A stretch of 64,000 nucleotides of DNA from Apiotrichum sp. Y4204 (Eukaryota > Basidiomycota > Tremellomycetes > Trichosporonales > Trichosporonaceae): the NCBI GenBank assembly GCA_025531455.1, contig JAMYHL010000112.1, positions 32,195 through 96,194 of the forward strand. The letters are read 5' to 3'. The notes below the pieces were generated by a model. It was given only the letters and a program-made list of their open reading frames with translations, was not told where the DNA came from and searched no databases. Positions 1 to 10,901 of this stretch are shown here, piece after piece; position 1 is the first letter of the stretch, and each line of letters starts with the position of its first letter. The position numbers and the translations under genes were made by a program.

Positions 1-416
1 ATGCTGCAAGCTGCAAGCTGCAAGCTGCAAGCATGCAAGTCTCCTCGCTTCATGGTCGTATACTTCGTGTGGGCACGTTTTGGTGGCCACAACCGGTAGA
101 TGTCTAAGGGCAAGACGAGGAACCGGCGAATGCAACACAAGCTTGCCTAGTATCTCTGGACGGTGCCGACGCTCATTGACTGCTCATGGAGGCTTGAGGG
201 AGGCAATGTCAAACGTCCTTGTTGTAGAACTGCGGTGGTAGAATGCAATCGCTCGTCAGAGTCGTTGGTAGCCCCTAACATAATGGTCCTGTCAGGCATA
301 TCAAGTCCTCTCATGCAACTTCAACAAGACTCCTCAGACTCGTTGCGCACCGTTATCCATAGACATAAAATCATGATGAACGTGAATCTTTTGACGCCTC
401 CTATCATCTCGCTCTA
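1..416. other. Intergenic, no gene seen
   Basis: Sequence downstream of the 3' end of the pseudokinase gene at 417-1490. Apart from the heptamer repeat at the left edge I see no conserved coding sequence, tRNA or strong palindrome. Confidence 0.5.
4..31. repeat. Heptamer tandem repeat (CTGCAAG)x4
   Basis: Four perfect head-to-tail copies of CTGCAAG, followed by a degenerate fifth unit (CATGCAAG). It sits at the very edge of the window, so its full length is unknown. Confidence 0.85.
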
Positions 417-1490
417 TCAACAGGAGCAGACGGAAAACGGCTCTTTACGTTTAGACAACACCTCCAGTTCCTCCGGATAGGGCGTGAGGAAGCTGGGATC
501 CTGGTCATAGTCGCAGTAGGAGAAGACCGTCGAGAGGATCATACTGCGAAGATGCGCATACTCCCAGTACTCAGGCCACCACCCGGCGCCTTGCCATCCC
601 GTGATGCCCGTGATCGTCAACGATTTGTCGACATAGACGTTGCTTGCCAAGAGATTGCCGTGCGTGAACACCGGCGACGTGTGCGCGCCCTCGCACAAGT
701 ACTTCTCCGCCGCAGATTCGGTGCACGTACTCCCGTCGAACGGCACCTGCGCCCAAATGTGCCGCCCGAGTTGGTGGTTGAGCGCTGCATGCGAGTCGCA
801 TGGTCCAACGTCGGAAGGGGCCACCAACGAGTCATCGTCCCATTCGATCTTCACGGGGCCGGCAAAAAGTGGACCGCCATCGACATTCGCGTAGCCCACA
901 CCAGGCGGCGGGGGGATAGCGCGCAGTTCGTCGATCATGGTCTTGAGCTGCGTACAGACGCGCTCCTTCTGCGCCTCGTCCAAGTCTCGCCACCATAACT
1001 TGCGCCCTGGGATTGCGCGCATGAGAATGTATGTAAAGTCGCCGTTTCGGAACGCGGAAATGACCTGGGGGACGGGGATGGTCGTATGGCGTGCGATCCA
1101 GCGCAAGGCGCTCGCCTCCGCGAGGCCGTCGGCGTGTCCCGTGCCGTACTTAACTACCTTCAGCCAAAGGCCTCCTGGAAGCTCGAAGACAGCGCTCTCG
1201 GGGTTGGCGTCCGTGCAAGTTATACTATCTTTCGACGACAGGTCAAAGCGACCCGCAATGGCGGTTATCGTCGCGCGGTTCTTTGGTGTGTCGTTGAACG
1301 GCTTGGAGGTCGAGGCTGGCGGGTAGTCGCGGACGCAGCCACATGGCAGGAGCGATGGCTTTGTAGGGAGCGCATCGGTCAAATCGGCAGTTGCGAACTT
1401 CTCGGACGGATAGTCGATATCGCTCAGCAGAGACTTTATGGATTCGATATCGCTCCGTTGAGACTTTAGCGATGAGAGTTGTGCACCCAT
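417..1490 (-). CDS. APH/choline-kinase-fold protein, predicted pseudokinase, possibly N-myristoylated
   Basis: Uninterrupted 357-residue reading frame of the phosphotransferase (APH, PF01636-like) family that is expanded in fungi. Family marks are an ATP-site lysine in LWLKVVKYG, a conserved RAIPG region, and a C-terminal block ending GWWPEYWEYAHL. The Brenner-type catalytic motif normally reads HGDL...N; here it is HGNL (Asn at about residue 279). The metal-binding Asp of the usual I(I/T)GIIDW motif is Gly (ITGW, about residue 298). Both catalytic aspartates are therefore missing, which predicts an inactive kinase or a binding/regulatory protein. The start at 1490 is the first ATG of the frame; the frame extends upstream only through non-ATG codons. 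That start gives MGAQLS, which fits the N-myristoylation consensus (Gly2, Ser6). A 10-residue tandem duplication lies near the N terminus. Its substrate is unknown. Confidence 0.75.
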   Translation of the reverse strand: MGAQLSSLKSQRSDIESIKSLLSDIDYPSEKFATADLTDALPTKPSLLPCGCVRDYPPASTSKPFNDTPKNRATITAIAGRFDLSSKDSITCTDANPESAVFELPGGLWLKVVKYGTGHADGLAEASALRWIARHTTIPVPQVISAFRNGDFTYILMRAIPGRKLWWRDLDEAQKERVCTQLKTMIDELRAIPPPPGVGYANVDGGPLFAGPVKIEWDDDSLVAPSDVGPCDSHAALNHQLGRHIWAQVPFDGSTCTESAAEKYLCEGAHTSPVFTHGNLLASNVYVDKSLTITGITGWQGAGWWPEYWEYAHLRSMILSTVFSYCDYDQDPSFLTPYPEELEVLSKRKEPFSVCSC

Positions 1491-1784
1491 GTTAGCAGTG
1501 AGTGATGAAAAGAGGTCAAAGTGAGAACAGTGGATGCGGTGGAACTTGGGAAACGGCGGGACTCTCAAGAACGTTGCAAGGGGTGGTGGTCACGACTGGT
1601 CTGATATCAAGGTTCTCTGTGCGATCTGCACCGCCCTGGTGGAGGGATCATGCGGTGGAGATCTGCCCTGCCGTAATTGCATTAAACCGGCCCGTTATGT
1701 CTGTTATCACGATCTGCTCAAGGCCCAGCTGCATCTCCGGTGCTTATGTATGCTACAATCTGCTACAATCTACTTCTACAGTGT

Positions 1785-3383
1785 CTACCACCGGAGGTAC
1801 CGGTCCCACAGCCGGCGCTGCTCGTCGTCGCCCTCCCATACAAAGTTGACCTTGCGCACTTCATCGAATCCCTCGCGCTTCTCTGGCGGCTCATACGCCG
1901 ATGTCCATTGGTTAAACGCCAACAGAGGCACATTCGAGTGCGGAGGCTCATGCTTTGGAGCATACAGTGCGCGATACACCTCGTTGTGAATTGCGAGGTC
2001 GATGGGTATATCGAAGTTGAAGAGTCTGAGGGTTAGCACGACCAGTCGAACCAACCCACCGGACCGGAACATTCATTTCTCGAGCCAGGTCGATCCAGAT
2101 CTTGCGCGTCTTCTTGTCCCGATTCGTATTGTCCACCACAACCGATTTTCCTGAGCTGAGGGACGCGCGCGCCGCCTTGACGCACTTGTCTCGCGTGCCC
2201 AGCGTGTCCTGGTTGATGTGGTCGTAACCCGAAAAGTGGCGGCGATAAAAAGATGACTTGCCAGATGCACTGTTGGTCAGCGGGGGATGGTCCAACGGTG
2301 CAAACCCACGGTGGACCGACGAAGAGCACCATCTCCTGCTCGTCCCGTGTGATGGGTGTATTGGATGGTATGACCACTGGCACTGGGGTCAGCAGTTTAC
2401 AAACCCACGCGCTCACGTTCCGAGTTGTTGGCGATTCCTGGTCGGAACGACGTTGGCGGGTTGGGGTACGTCGGCTTCAGTCCTAGGAAGTGTTCCTGAG
2501 GGTTAGAGGTGAAGTGGGATAAAACCCACCTCAGGAGTAACGAAGTGCAACCCGGCATTAAGTGCCATTGTGTAGTCTGTATTGCTATGGTCCCGCCCGC
2601 GGCCAGCAGCATCGCCGACATACAAGGAGTTGTCGCGGTCTGATATCAGCGACATGTAACGGCTTGACCTCATCTCATCATCACTCGGAAGCAGCAGCAG
2701 AGTGAACATGCAGGAAGTTACACGGTTCCTTCGCGGACCTTCCTCACGACATGCCCATCCCATACTCTTACACGTACTAATAGTCCATCCCTTCTCTTCA
2801 TACAGCCGGACAACAAAGTCAAACATGCCCGTATGCGGTTTGCGGTAATTGTCATACCCCGTAGCAGCGAGGACGCGGATCGGCACGTCGCTAATCTTCT
2901 CGCCATCAGCACTGATGAGACATTATAAACGCACCTTCTCCGCAATAAGCGGGATCTTCTCCTTCCACGCGCGCTGGAGCTTTGGGCTCCGCGTCCCCTG
3001 GTTACTGAGGATAACCACATGTTTTCCATTCGCAATGTCCTCGCGCAGACGCGTCGGCACGCACGCGTTCCACCACATCCAGTCGTCCGCCGACTTCGGA
3101 AACTTGGCCCCGCTCTTGGGTTTGATGAGCGTCCCGTCCAGGTCGTACAGCACGAGCGTCACGGGATCCGCAGACGGCTTTTCAGCTGCAAGCGGGTCGT
3201 CGGCGCTGTAGTGGATCAGAGTCGGCGGCGCAGTCGCGTCGTACGTCCCCCGGATGGGGTTCGTCGCGCTGTTGCCGCCCTTGGTAAAGATGGGTGCCAC
3301 TGGTGTCAGTGGGTTAGATCATAAGCCATACACCCACATTTCTTGGCCGGTGGAAGAGCCCCCGAAGACGCTCGTTTGCTCAT
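1785..3383 (-). CDS. PNK1: Bifunctional polynucleotide 3'-phosphatase/5'-kinase (PNKP family)
   Basis: DNA-end-processing enzyme of single-strand and double-strand break repair: it removes 3'-phosphates and phosphorylates 5'-OH ends. The N-terminal half is a HAD phosphatase with the nucleophile motif YDLDGTL, then VVILSNQG, a KPHTGM segment and the acidic motif YVGDAAGR. The C-terminal half is a P-loop kinase: LFVGPP is joined across an intron to SGKSSF, and NTNRDKKTR and the NEVYRAL helix follow. The first exon (3338-3383) encodes [15 protein letters not shown], a basic stretch that could be a nuclear signal. It is joined through a 38-nt intron (3300-3337) to LAPIFTKG. At least six further introns are implied by frame changes within conserved sequence; exon boundaries in the 1960-2650 part are approximate. 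No N-terminal FHA domain is present, as in yeasts. It is divergent from TRP4. Confidence 0.88.
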
Positions 3384-3896
3384 CGTGAATAAAGAGAGAT
3401 GGTGGCAATTATAAAGAGATGAAGAGCAAACGAGAAACCGAGACAAACGAGAGGAGATGCGCCCGAGCAGCACGGTGTGGTTGAGGTGTACAGAAAAGTG
3501 GAGGTGATCAGGGGAGGGCCGATCATTCCGATCTCACGCTAATTGCACGCGAACTACACATGTTAAGCATGTGGGGAATGATCAGCTTCGATCGCCAGTT
3601 CCAAAACGGGAATGTATGGTGTGATTGTCGATATCCGAGTCGAAAACAATGTTCAGCCGCGCCGGGTTCTGCTGCCCCGCGGCCAAAAGCAGCTCGCTCG
3701 CCGAGACTGGTTGGAAAAAGATGGAATACCGCCGGCTAATGTCGTCGTCGACGGATGAGATAGCAGAGCCAGTAAGACAACAGCCTCTCTTTTGTTATCT
3801 CTTGCACCCAAAACAGCAGCAGTGCACGACAACAGCGTTGTATCGTGAAAAACACTTCATCGTTGTCTCCACTCTCTCATCCACACTCTTCCCAAA
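3384..3896. promoter_or_regulatory. Divergent promoter region PNKP / TRP4
   Basis: 513 bp between two divergently transcribed genes. The TRP4 side ends in a pyrimidine-rich leader (about 3850-3890) directly before the start codon. I see no clear TATA box or general amino-acid-control element that I would defend. Confidence 0.4.
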
Positions 3897-5409
3897 ATGG
3901 CGTCCGTCCCAGAATACTCCCCCGAGACCTTCAAAGTGCTGCTGAAGAAGCTTGCGCAGAACCCGCTCGAGTTCACGCCTGAGGACTGTGGCGCGGCCTT
4001 TGAGCACCTCGCGCGCAACACTGCCGCGCCCGCACAGGCCGGCGCGTTCCTCACCGCGCTCACGCTGTCCGGCCTCGACTCGTCCCCGGGGCTCGTTGCC
4101 GCGTGCGCGGATGTTCTCCGCCAGCATGCCGTCCGCATCAAGGACCTCGTCCCTGACGGCCCGCCCGGCAGGCTCCAGCTCGGCCACTGGGACTACACCG
4201 ACTCGGACCCCGAGGGAGACGGATACCGCGGCCTCGTGGACATTGTCGGAACGGGCGGCGACGGATGGGACACGTACAATGTGTCGACGACCGCGGCCGT
4301 CGTCGTTGCGGGAACTGGCGTGCGCGTCGCTAAGGTATGTGTGTGGTGACTGGGCCAAGTGCGACAAAGCCGTGATGCCTCAGAAGCATAATCCCAAGAT
4401 CTACAACTCACACGCAGCACGGATCGCGTGCCGCGACATCCACGTCGGGCTCGGCAGACCTGCTGATCTCGCTCGACTGCCGACTCTCCTTCCCCGTCGA
4501 CACTCTACCCCAGTTCCTTCCCGCCTCGCCCTTCCTTTTCCTCTTCGCCCCGCATTACCACCCTTCGCTGGCGCACATCGCCCCGATTCGTCGCCAGCTC
4601 AACTTCCGCACTGTGTTCAACGTCCTCGGCCCGCTCATCAACCCCGCGCGCCCGCAGCGCATGGTGCTTGGCGTCGCGAAGCGCGAGCTTGGTGACACGT
4701 TCGCCGAGGTCCTCCGTCTCCTTAATGTCGAGCGCGCGCTCGTTGTGTGCGGATGCGAGGGCCTCGATGAGATCTCCATTGCTGGACCGACCTGGGTGAG
4801 TTTAGATAAGATTGATAACAAGTATCGGAGCAACCCGCCATGGACTTGTTGACCCGTTATCGCGCATCGCCTGCCTTTTGTCAACATCACTGACTTCAGA
4901 TCTGGCGCCTTGAGAACGGCAAGATCACGCACTCGTCAATCCACCCAACAGACGACTTTGGTCTGCCGTGCCACTCGCTGGACCGCGTCAAGGGCTCGAC
5001 GCCAGAGGACAACGCGCTGACGTTCAACGCTTTGCTGGACAACACCGCGCCTCCGGCGCACCTCGCAAACGGGGGCCACCACGGGCCGAATCTCGACGCG
5101 ATCCGGGACTATGTTCTCATCAACGCGGCTGCGCTCCTGCACATTTCGGGACGGGCCAAGGACTGGCGCGAGGGCGTGGAGCTTGCGCGCGAGTCGCTCG
5201 AGAGCGGCGGCGCTCGTGCCGCGTTTGACGGATTCCGCGACGCATCAAAGCTCGCCATGGGCGAGAAGAAGCAGGAGCCCCTCCCGCCCGTGCTCTACGA
5301 CGACGGTGGTGTCGCCGCCCGCAACGGTTTCGTCAAGGCCTGGCTCCAGCAGCGGAGGAGCGGGTACTCGACCCCCGTGTACTCTACCCCGGCCGACGGC
5401 CACTTTTAG
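3897..5409 (+). CDS. TRP4: Anthranilate phosphoribosyltransferase
   Basis: Second step of tryptophan synthesis: anthranilate plus PRPP gives N-phosphoribosyl-anthranilate. Three exons are well supported: 3897-4334, 4418-4795 and 4900-5409. They use GTATGT and GTGAGT donors and encode 440 residues. The PRPP-binding signature [14 protein letters not shown] lies at the end of exon 1. Exon 2 opens with the family's HG(N/S)R...SGSADLL segment and contains [13 protein letters not shown]. Exon 3 carries the C-terminal alpha/beta part with [10 protein letters not shown] and ends in a low-complexity STPVYSTP tail. The start codon has a good purine context (CAAAATGG). The length is at the long end for the family because of acidic inserts before the PRPP loop. 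It is convergent with the acyltransferase-like gene at 5735-7581. Confidence 0.95.
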
Positions 5410-5734
5410 GCGTGTGGTGGAGGTCTTCGGCGTGCAATGTTCGGTATCCCTTGTAGTTGGTCTGTAGGGAGTTAGGGAGTCTTGTAGTTGGCGGGTTATA
5501 GTCTGCAGCGGATAGGATGTGGATGTGCATCGGTGCGTAGCATATCAAAAGTCTATTGGTGGGGATGGACGGAATACATATGGCTACAGCTGCATCAGCA
5601 GACAGTACAGATTCCCACATACTGTATATTAAAGCCACAACCACACCACGAACCACCTGCAATATTAATATCGATAAGATACGGATGGAGCGACAAGCTA
5701 CGTCTCGGATCTCTCCACGGACCCGGGCCGCGGC

Positions 5735-7581
5735 TTATCCGGCCGCCACGGCATCCTCCACAAGGCGCAACAGCTCGTCCCAGAAACTCTGCACGCTGCC
5801 GCCCACGACGCGCTCGGAATCGTACGTTAGCGAAAGGTGTAGTCGGCCACTGTGGTCAGCCCGCCCCGAGGACAACTCACTGGAGGAGATACGCCACCAG
5901 CGCAACGGCGGCGGGCGGAAGCCGAGCACCGGCCGAGACCGCGCCGACTCCGCGAGAGAATACATCAAGGTCGCCGAGGAACGTGATGTCCATGAGTGGC
6001 GCGGGCGAGCTGCGTTTAGCAGGCTGCTCGCTGCGCGCCTCCCGCTTCCGGTCGCCCCTGCCCAGGCCCTCAGGCCGAGGCACCTCGCGCCGCGGATTGT
6101 GGATGCCGAGTCCAAGGCCCGGGTTCGCTCCGCGCTCCTCGCGGCCTGCAGCGCGGCGCGCCGCTCCTCCAGCTATGAAAAGTGCTCGTGCTAGAGGCCT
6201 GTTGCTGGAGTAGGGGCTCAGCTGCGCGCGGACCTGCGCGGCGCGGCGCCAGAGCCCGGTGGGGAAAGAGGGGAGGACGATGCGGGTCCTCTGGACTGCG
6301 CAAAGTTGCGCGTCCGGGAAGAGATGTCGCGAGTCGAGCGTTATACTCAAGATTCTGTCGTTAGTTCCGCTCGGAAGGCGGCTCACGTCGGCCGCGAGGT
6401 GTCGGCTTGGACACTCCATGCGAGGGCGCAGAGGGCGGGGAGGATGTGGAGCATGTCGAAGGAGTGGCTTTCGCAGTTTTCGAGGATAGAGGCAGTTTGG
6501 GCGGGGTCGAGGGCGTGCGTTAATGTCGTATGCGTCGTCCGCGTGCCGTACAAGGACGGGAAACCCCCGCCGCTCAGAGCTGTTCTTCGCCGGTACACGA
6601 CGGTGCCAACCGCGGCCTGGAAGCGGGAGATGGGCAGCCTGTCTTCCACCGCTCGCGGGAGGGGAGGAGGATTCTCGACCGCGGCGGCGAGCAGTTTCGA
6701 CAGTGCCAATTCGGATGTGTCGATGAGGGAGTATAGTTCGTCCAGGAGGGAATGGAGAGCGAACGCGTCGGCGACGCAATGCGTCGCGCAGAGCATAATT
6801 TCTGTTTCGTCTGCAACTTCGCGAGACGGTGAATTTCGTGAAGGGGCGGCGAGAGAACTTGATACAGCCGTATCAGAGTTCAAAGTCGATGGCCCCGGGG
6901 TAGAGACCGGAGACCCAAATCCCTCGTCCAGTCCGCGGAGGGCGAGACACACATTGACGGCGTTACAGAGTACGCGCTCGCCATCGAGAAACGCGCGCAC
7001 GAGTGGGGTGTCGGCCAGGATGAGGCTCGCGTCTGCACTGGCAAGCGCGTCCTCCAGGCTCTTTGCCGGGGCGGCGACAAAGACGGGACTGTCGTTGTTC
7101 CCCACGATCGGGGCGCACAGGAGTGGGTGCCGCCTCAGGAGGAGAGCCCATGCGAGGCGGACTTGCGTGTACGACAGCTTGCGGCGCACGACGTGGTGCA
7201 CATACCTGGTGTAAGTGACAGGTTCATCAGTATCACAGTGTAGCACTAAACTCACTGGTCGCCGGCGCCGTCGCTTCGTGCCGGGAGGTAGTATCCAAGC
7301 TCGGTGTCGCCCAGTGGACGGGTCTCCCCGCCGCGGCGCGGACGCGCAGACGGGGTAGAAAGGCTTGGCGGGACAATGCGGGTGCGTTTCTGCGTATGTG
7401 TGTGTGTTTGCGAGAGGGAGTAGGAGCGGGGGTGGGGATGGGAGTGAGTGTGATGGTGAGAGTGGTGAGAATGGTGTGAATGAGAATGGCTGCGGTGCCG
7501 AGTATGTCCGCGAGCCGAAGACACCTCTGGCGGACCATCGCGCTTCACCGACGGCGTCGCGGGCGGAGTTGGCGGCTCCAT
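5735..7581 (-). CDS. HxxxD-motif acyltransferase / condensation-domain-like protein
   Basis: Four exons can be threaded. Exon 1 (7256-7581) encodes MEPPTPPATP and a strongly His-rich tract of HSHSHHSHH type. Exon 2 starts near 7210 with QYVHHVVRRKLSY and LAWALLLRRHPLL, the N-terminal helix typical of CoA-dependent acyltransferases and NRPS condensation domains. It contains HCVAD, the HxxxD catalytic motif. Exon 3 (donor near 6385, CTAAC branch site, acceptor ending CGACAG) carries MDITFLGDLDVF. The last exon has LTYDSERVVGG and ends EDAVAAG. Family knowledge: such proteins move an acyl group from CoA to an alcohol or amine (PapA, alcohol acetyltransferase or trichothecene acetyltransferase types). 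The substrate cannot be read from sequence, and no biosynthetic cluster surrounds it. The His tract is unusual for the family. Confidence 0.65.
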
Positions 7582-9629
7582 CGTGGTCAGTAAGTGGGAG
7601 AACGAGAGCTGCCCACCACGAGCGAGCTCGGTCGTGGATAGATATGGGAATCACCCTGCTCATGTTGCACAGTTGTCAAAAGTTGTACATTACCGAACAC
7701 CGCGATCGAAATTCCACTTGTCGGATGTTGTGAAAGAGTTGCTTGCAAGACTACGCGCGCGGCAAGGCAAGTGCCAGTGCTCTGGTGCCACTTTGCCAGC
7801 CAGGACGATGATGGAGAAATGACCGCAACGACATGCAGAGATCGGAGACAACGACCAACAACGACAGTCACCAGGACCGGATCATTTACCGCTACGGCTG
7901 CATGCACAGCGCCATGCCGTCATCGCGCCAGAATCGAGGATGCGATAGCGCGCCGAGCGCGTGTAGCATTCCGCAAAGCAGTGCCGAGCAGTGGGTGTGG
8001 ACGCCGTCGGGCATGGTTAGCGGGAAGGCCATCCAGGAAGCATTTTGGGCTTGAGGCATGCCTAGTATTTATTCGTCCCTAGCGCGCCGGGTACGGGGAG
8101 ATAAGCAGCGCGCCGCCGACGTCGGTGTAGCCCCCCCGCTTGCCTTATCGCCCTGTGCGATCGAAACCCGAGCCATTAGGTGGCTGGGGGCCGACCGGCC
8201 CGGGACCCGCTACTGGGTCCGGCGCGCGGTCGACGCACGACAGATGGACGGAGAAGAACACGGGAACAGTGCAGTATGTAGCAAGGGATCAAGGGCACCA
8301 GAACATGACGACTCCGATCGGGCACTGCAAGTTTGCCGAGACAGGCACCCCACCTTCTCAAAGTCGTCAGAGTCGTCCACTAGTCATCAGCTGCGGACCT
8401 TCACGTGCTTCCCATAGCTCGATTGCGCGCTGATTGCACCAGTAGACCGGAATCCCCAGAAGGAATGTGTATTGGATTAGGCAGAAGCACTTCGGGAATT
8501 CCACCAGTTCAGCTTATTTCGCTCGGCGCGGTCATTTCTAGCGCTCCAAGCCCCTTGCGGACATTATAGCGGAGAATAGCGTCTGTGGACGCATGGTTGA
8601 GCCGCTTTGGCCAAGCAATCGAGCTCGTGGTGAGCATTACGTGAACAGAGGGGGTTGAGCGCTTTGTCACACCCACATGCATGGAGATGCGGAGCGAGCA
8701 TGCCGAGGTGAGTGCATTGAGTGGGAGCCCAGCGGTGGGAATGGGCGAACCAGCGGCCAGAAAACAAAAGCTACCAGACATATATCGGTCAGCTGCTTAT
8801 ATGGTGAGATTGGGACGGTTGCTTGAAAAAAACGGATAAACCTAGACGTCTGTGGCACACAGACAAACACGATCCTCACATGTCATTCGATTGCTCTTAA
8901 TGACCGCGGATGTGTTCTTTCTCAAGACATCCTACTCACATGTTCCTGTTCCCTCCTCCGTGACAGCTGTCAATCGCCTCTGAACCCCAAACTGCCCACT
9001 AGCTGGGCCGCTGACCCCATGACTGTTATCTTCCCACAGCTATTTTCGTATGCCCCGCCCTTCCTCGTCACAAGGCTGATCTTCACAACCACCGCGAGTG
9101 GGGTTGCGCAGTTGGGCTTGCGAATTTGAAGCGGGGTTGTTTTGGCTTTGCGACCATCGAAGTACCGACCTTGTCCCATGCCCTATCAGTTGACGCTACA
9201 TTGTGCAGCCGCGCAACCCACGTTGAATGGTGATTGTCCAGCGCTTCAGCTGACTGGAAGGGCCGAGAGGAGGCCACGAAGCCATCCTGGGCCCTCGGTG
9301 ATGGGAACGGATGAGACAGGAAGGATTGCGTGCTCGATCGAACTGAGAGGTTTTGCGTAATCGTTGTCGATAGTCTGAGGCAAAGGGGGTCGATCCCCAC
9401 TGCTTTAAACAGCGTCGATCAGGTGAGCCATCGACTTCAAAGTTGTCAAAACTGTCTGAGCGTTTAAGGTGGTGCACGAAAGCGCTTAGACGACGTGAGC
9501 CTGATGTTACAACCAATACCTCAACATTTCTGGATACGATAGCGTCCATCGCACTCAAGTCAGCAAGGAGATGAGCAAGTTAGTTGAAAGTGAGGGATAC
9601 ATAGTAGTCTACAACAACACGCTGCCAAT
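7582..9629. other. Gene-poor interval, no gene supported
   Basis: About 2 kb upstream of the acyltransferase-like gene and downstream of the G-patch gene. Short open frames exist on both strands (for example 8509-8781 and 9196-9558, minus), but none shows recognisable motifs or a plausible spliced continuation. No tRNA seen. Confidence 0.5.
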
Positions 9630-10901
9630 CTAATTGAGCGCGGCGGCAATCCTCGCCCTGGCCTCACGATCCCGCCTATCGCGCTCTTTCCACTTAATCT
9701 TCTCCTTCTTCCCCATATCTTCTGCCGCAGGCCGCTTGGTGCCCCGTGCGCGGCGACGCGCACGCTCAATCTCCGCCGCGGTGTGCGTGACTTTCCGCGC
9801 GGCGTTCCCAAGCCCGAGACCGCGGCGGTCGAGCTTGAGCGACGTAGCGACAGGGGTGACGCGTCCAGGGCCGCTGAGCTCGGGGGCCGGGGCATCAGCA
9901 GGCGATTCCGAGTCCGAGTCGGCTGTGAGGTCCACGACGTCCGGATCGGGAGCCGGAGACGCACGCGACTCGGGCGCACTCCACGCGGGCCGCTCAAACA
10001 CGTCCCCCGCCCATCCAGCCGGCCGGCCGAGCCCACCGCCAGCCCAACCCAGCGCCTCGAGGCGCGCGTACCCTGCGTTATCTGGGCCAATCGCGTAGTG
10101 GAATCGAGGGGCGGGTGGAGGACGCTTCGCTGTCCCGTCGACGTTGACGAGCGCGGCGATCGATGTCGGTGTTGATGAGCGGGTGTTGGGCGTTGTTGCC
10201 GATTTGTTCGCTAGTGCGCGCTGGATGAACCAGTCTGACGAGGACTGATGTCTCGCTGGAGGTCGGGAGGAGGGTTTTGGTTTTGATTTGCTGGGTATCG
10301 AGCTGTTCACTGTAGCCGCAGTGTGTATCGCGCTCCTTTTGACTGTGGACAAAGCAGTGGTTGATGCCGGTGCTCGAGGTGGGTTCTTCGTCCCCGACGA
10401 GGAATCTTCCTCCTTAGTATTGTTGGTGTCCGATTTAAGCAGGGAGAGATACCAGTCCGCTACGCCGGCGCCGCCCATCTTTTCCACGCTGCCGTCCTTT
10501 CTATCTCCAACTACGACACCTTCGTCAACCGCGATATCGACCTCGGTTGCAGACAGATCGTACCCCTGCGCTTTGACGAACACTGGTGGCCCGCGCCGCC
10601 CGCCGTGCCCCGACGGATTCGTGTTCCAGTCCTTCCACAGCTCCCATGAGTCGGCACCCTGTACACTCTGCACGAGTCTCCCTCGGGTCCCTGGAAACCG
10701 CGCGCCCGTGTCCGAGTCTACCCCCGCGCCGGGTGGGATATCGGGATACGCGATGCGCGGCGCGCGGACTTCCGGGCCGCGATACGTCGCGTCGTCGACG
10801 GGATACTCGTCCTCGTCGCCATCGCCGTAGATTGCTGCCGGGCCGCGCGCGGGCCCCGAGCGGATCGTCACAGCGTCGGGAAAGCCCAGGCCGCGGGGCA
10901 T
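9630..10901 (-). CDS. G-patch domain protein
   Basis: Single-exon 423-residue protein, mostly disordered. The start at 10901 is chosen because CCACCATG is the first ATG with good context; the frame extends upstream only from a TTG. A central DWFIQRAL motif is followed by a G-patch (about residues 285-315: AGYARLEALGWAGGGLG) that continues into an acidic SDSES stretch. The C terminus is a charged, Arg/Lys-rich region with LDRRGLGLG and a coiled-coil-like ERDRRDREARAR tail. G-patch proteins activate DEAH-box helicases in splicing or ribosome biogenesis, or bind nucleic acid directly. Which helicase this one serves is not evident. The nuclear role is inferred from the domain. Confidence 0.8.
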   Translation of the reverse strand: MPRGLGFPDAVTIRSGPARGPAAIYGDGDEDEYPVDDATYRGPEVRAPRIAYPDIPPGAGVDSDTGARFPGTRGRLVQSVQGADSWELWKDWNTNPSGHGGRRGPPVFVKAQGYDLSATEVDIAVDEGVVVGDRKDGSVEKMGGAGVADWYLSLLKSDTNNTKEEDSSSGTKNPPRAPASTTALSTVKRSAIHTAATVNSSIPSKSKPKPSSRPPARHQSSSDWFIQRALANKSATTPNTRSSTPTSIAALVNVDGTAKRPPPAPRFHYAIGPDNAGYARLEALGWAGGGLGRPAGWAGDVFERPAWSAPESRASPAPDPDVVDLTADSDSESPADAPAPELSGPGRVTPVATSLKLDRRGLGLGNAARKVTHTAAEIERARRRARGTKRPAAEDMGKKEKIKWKERDRRDREARARIAAALN

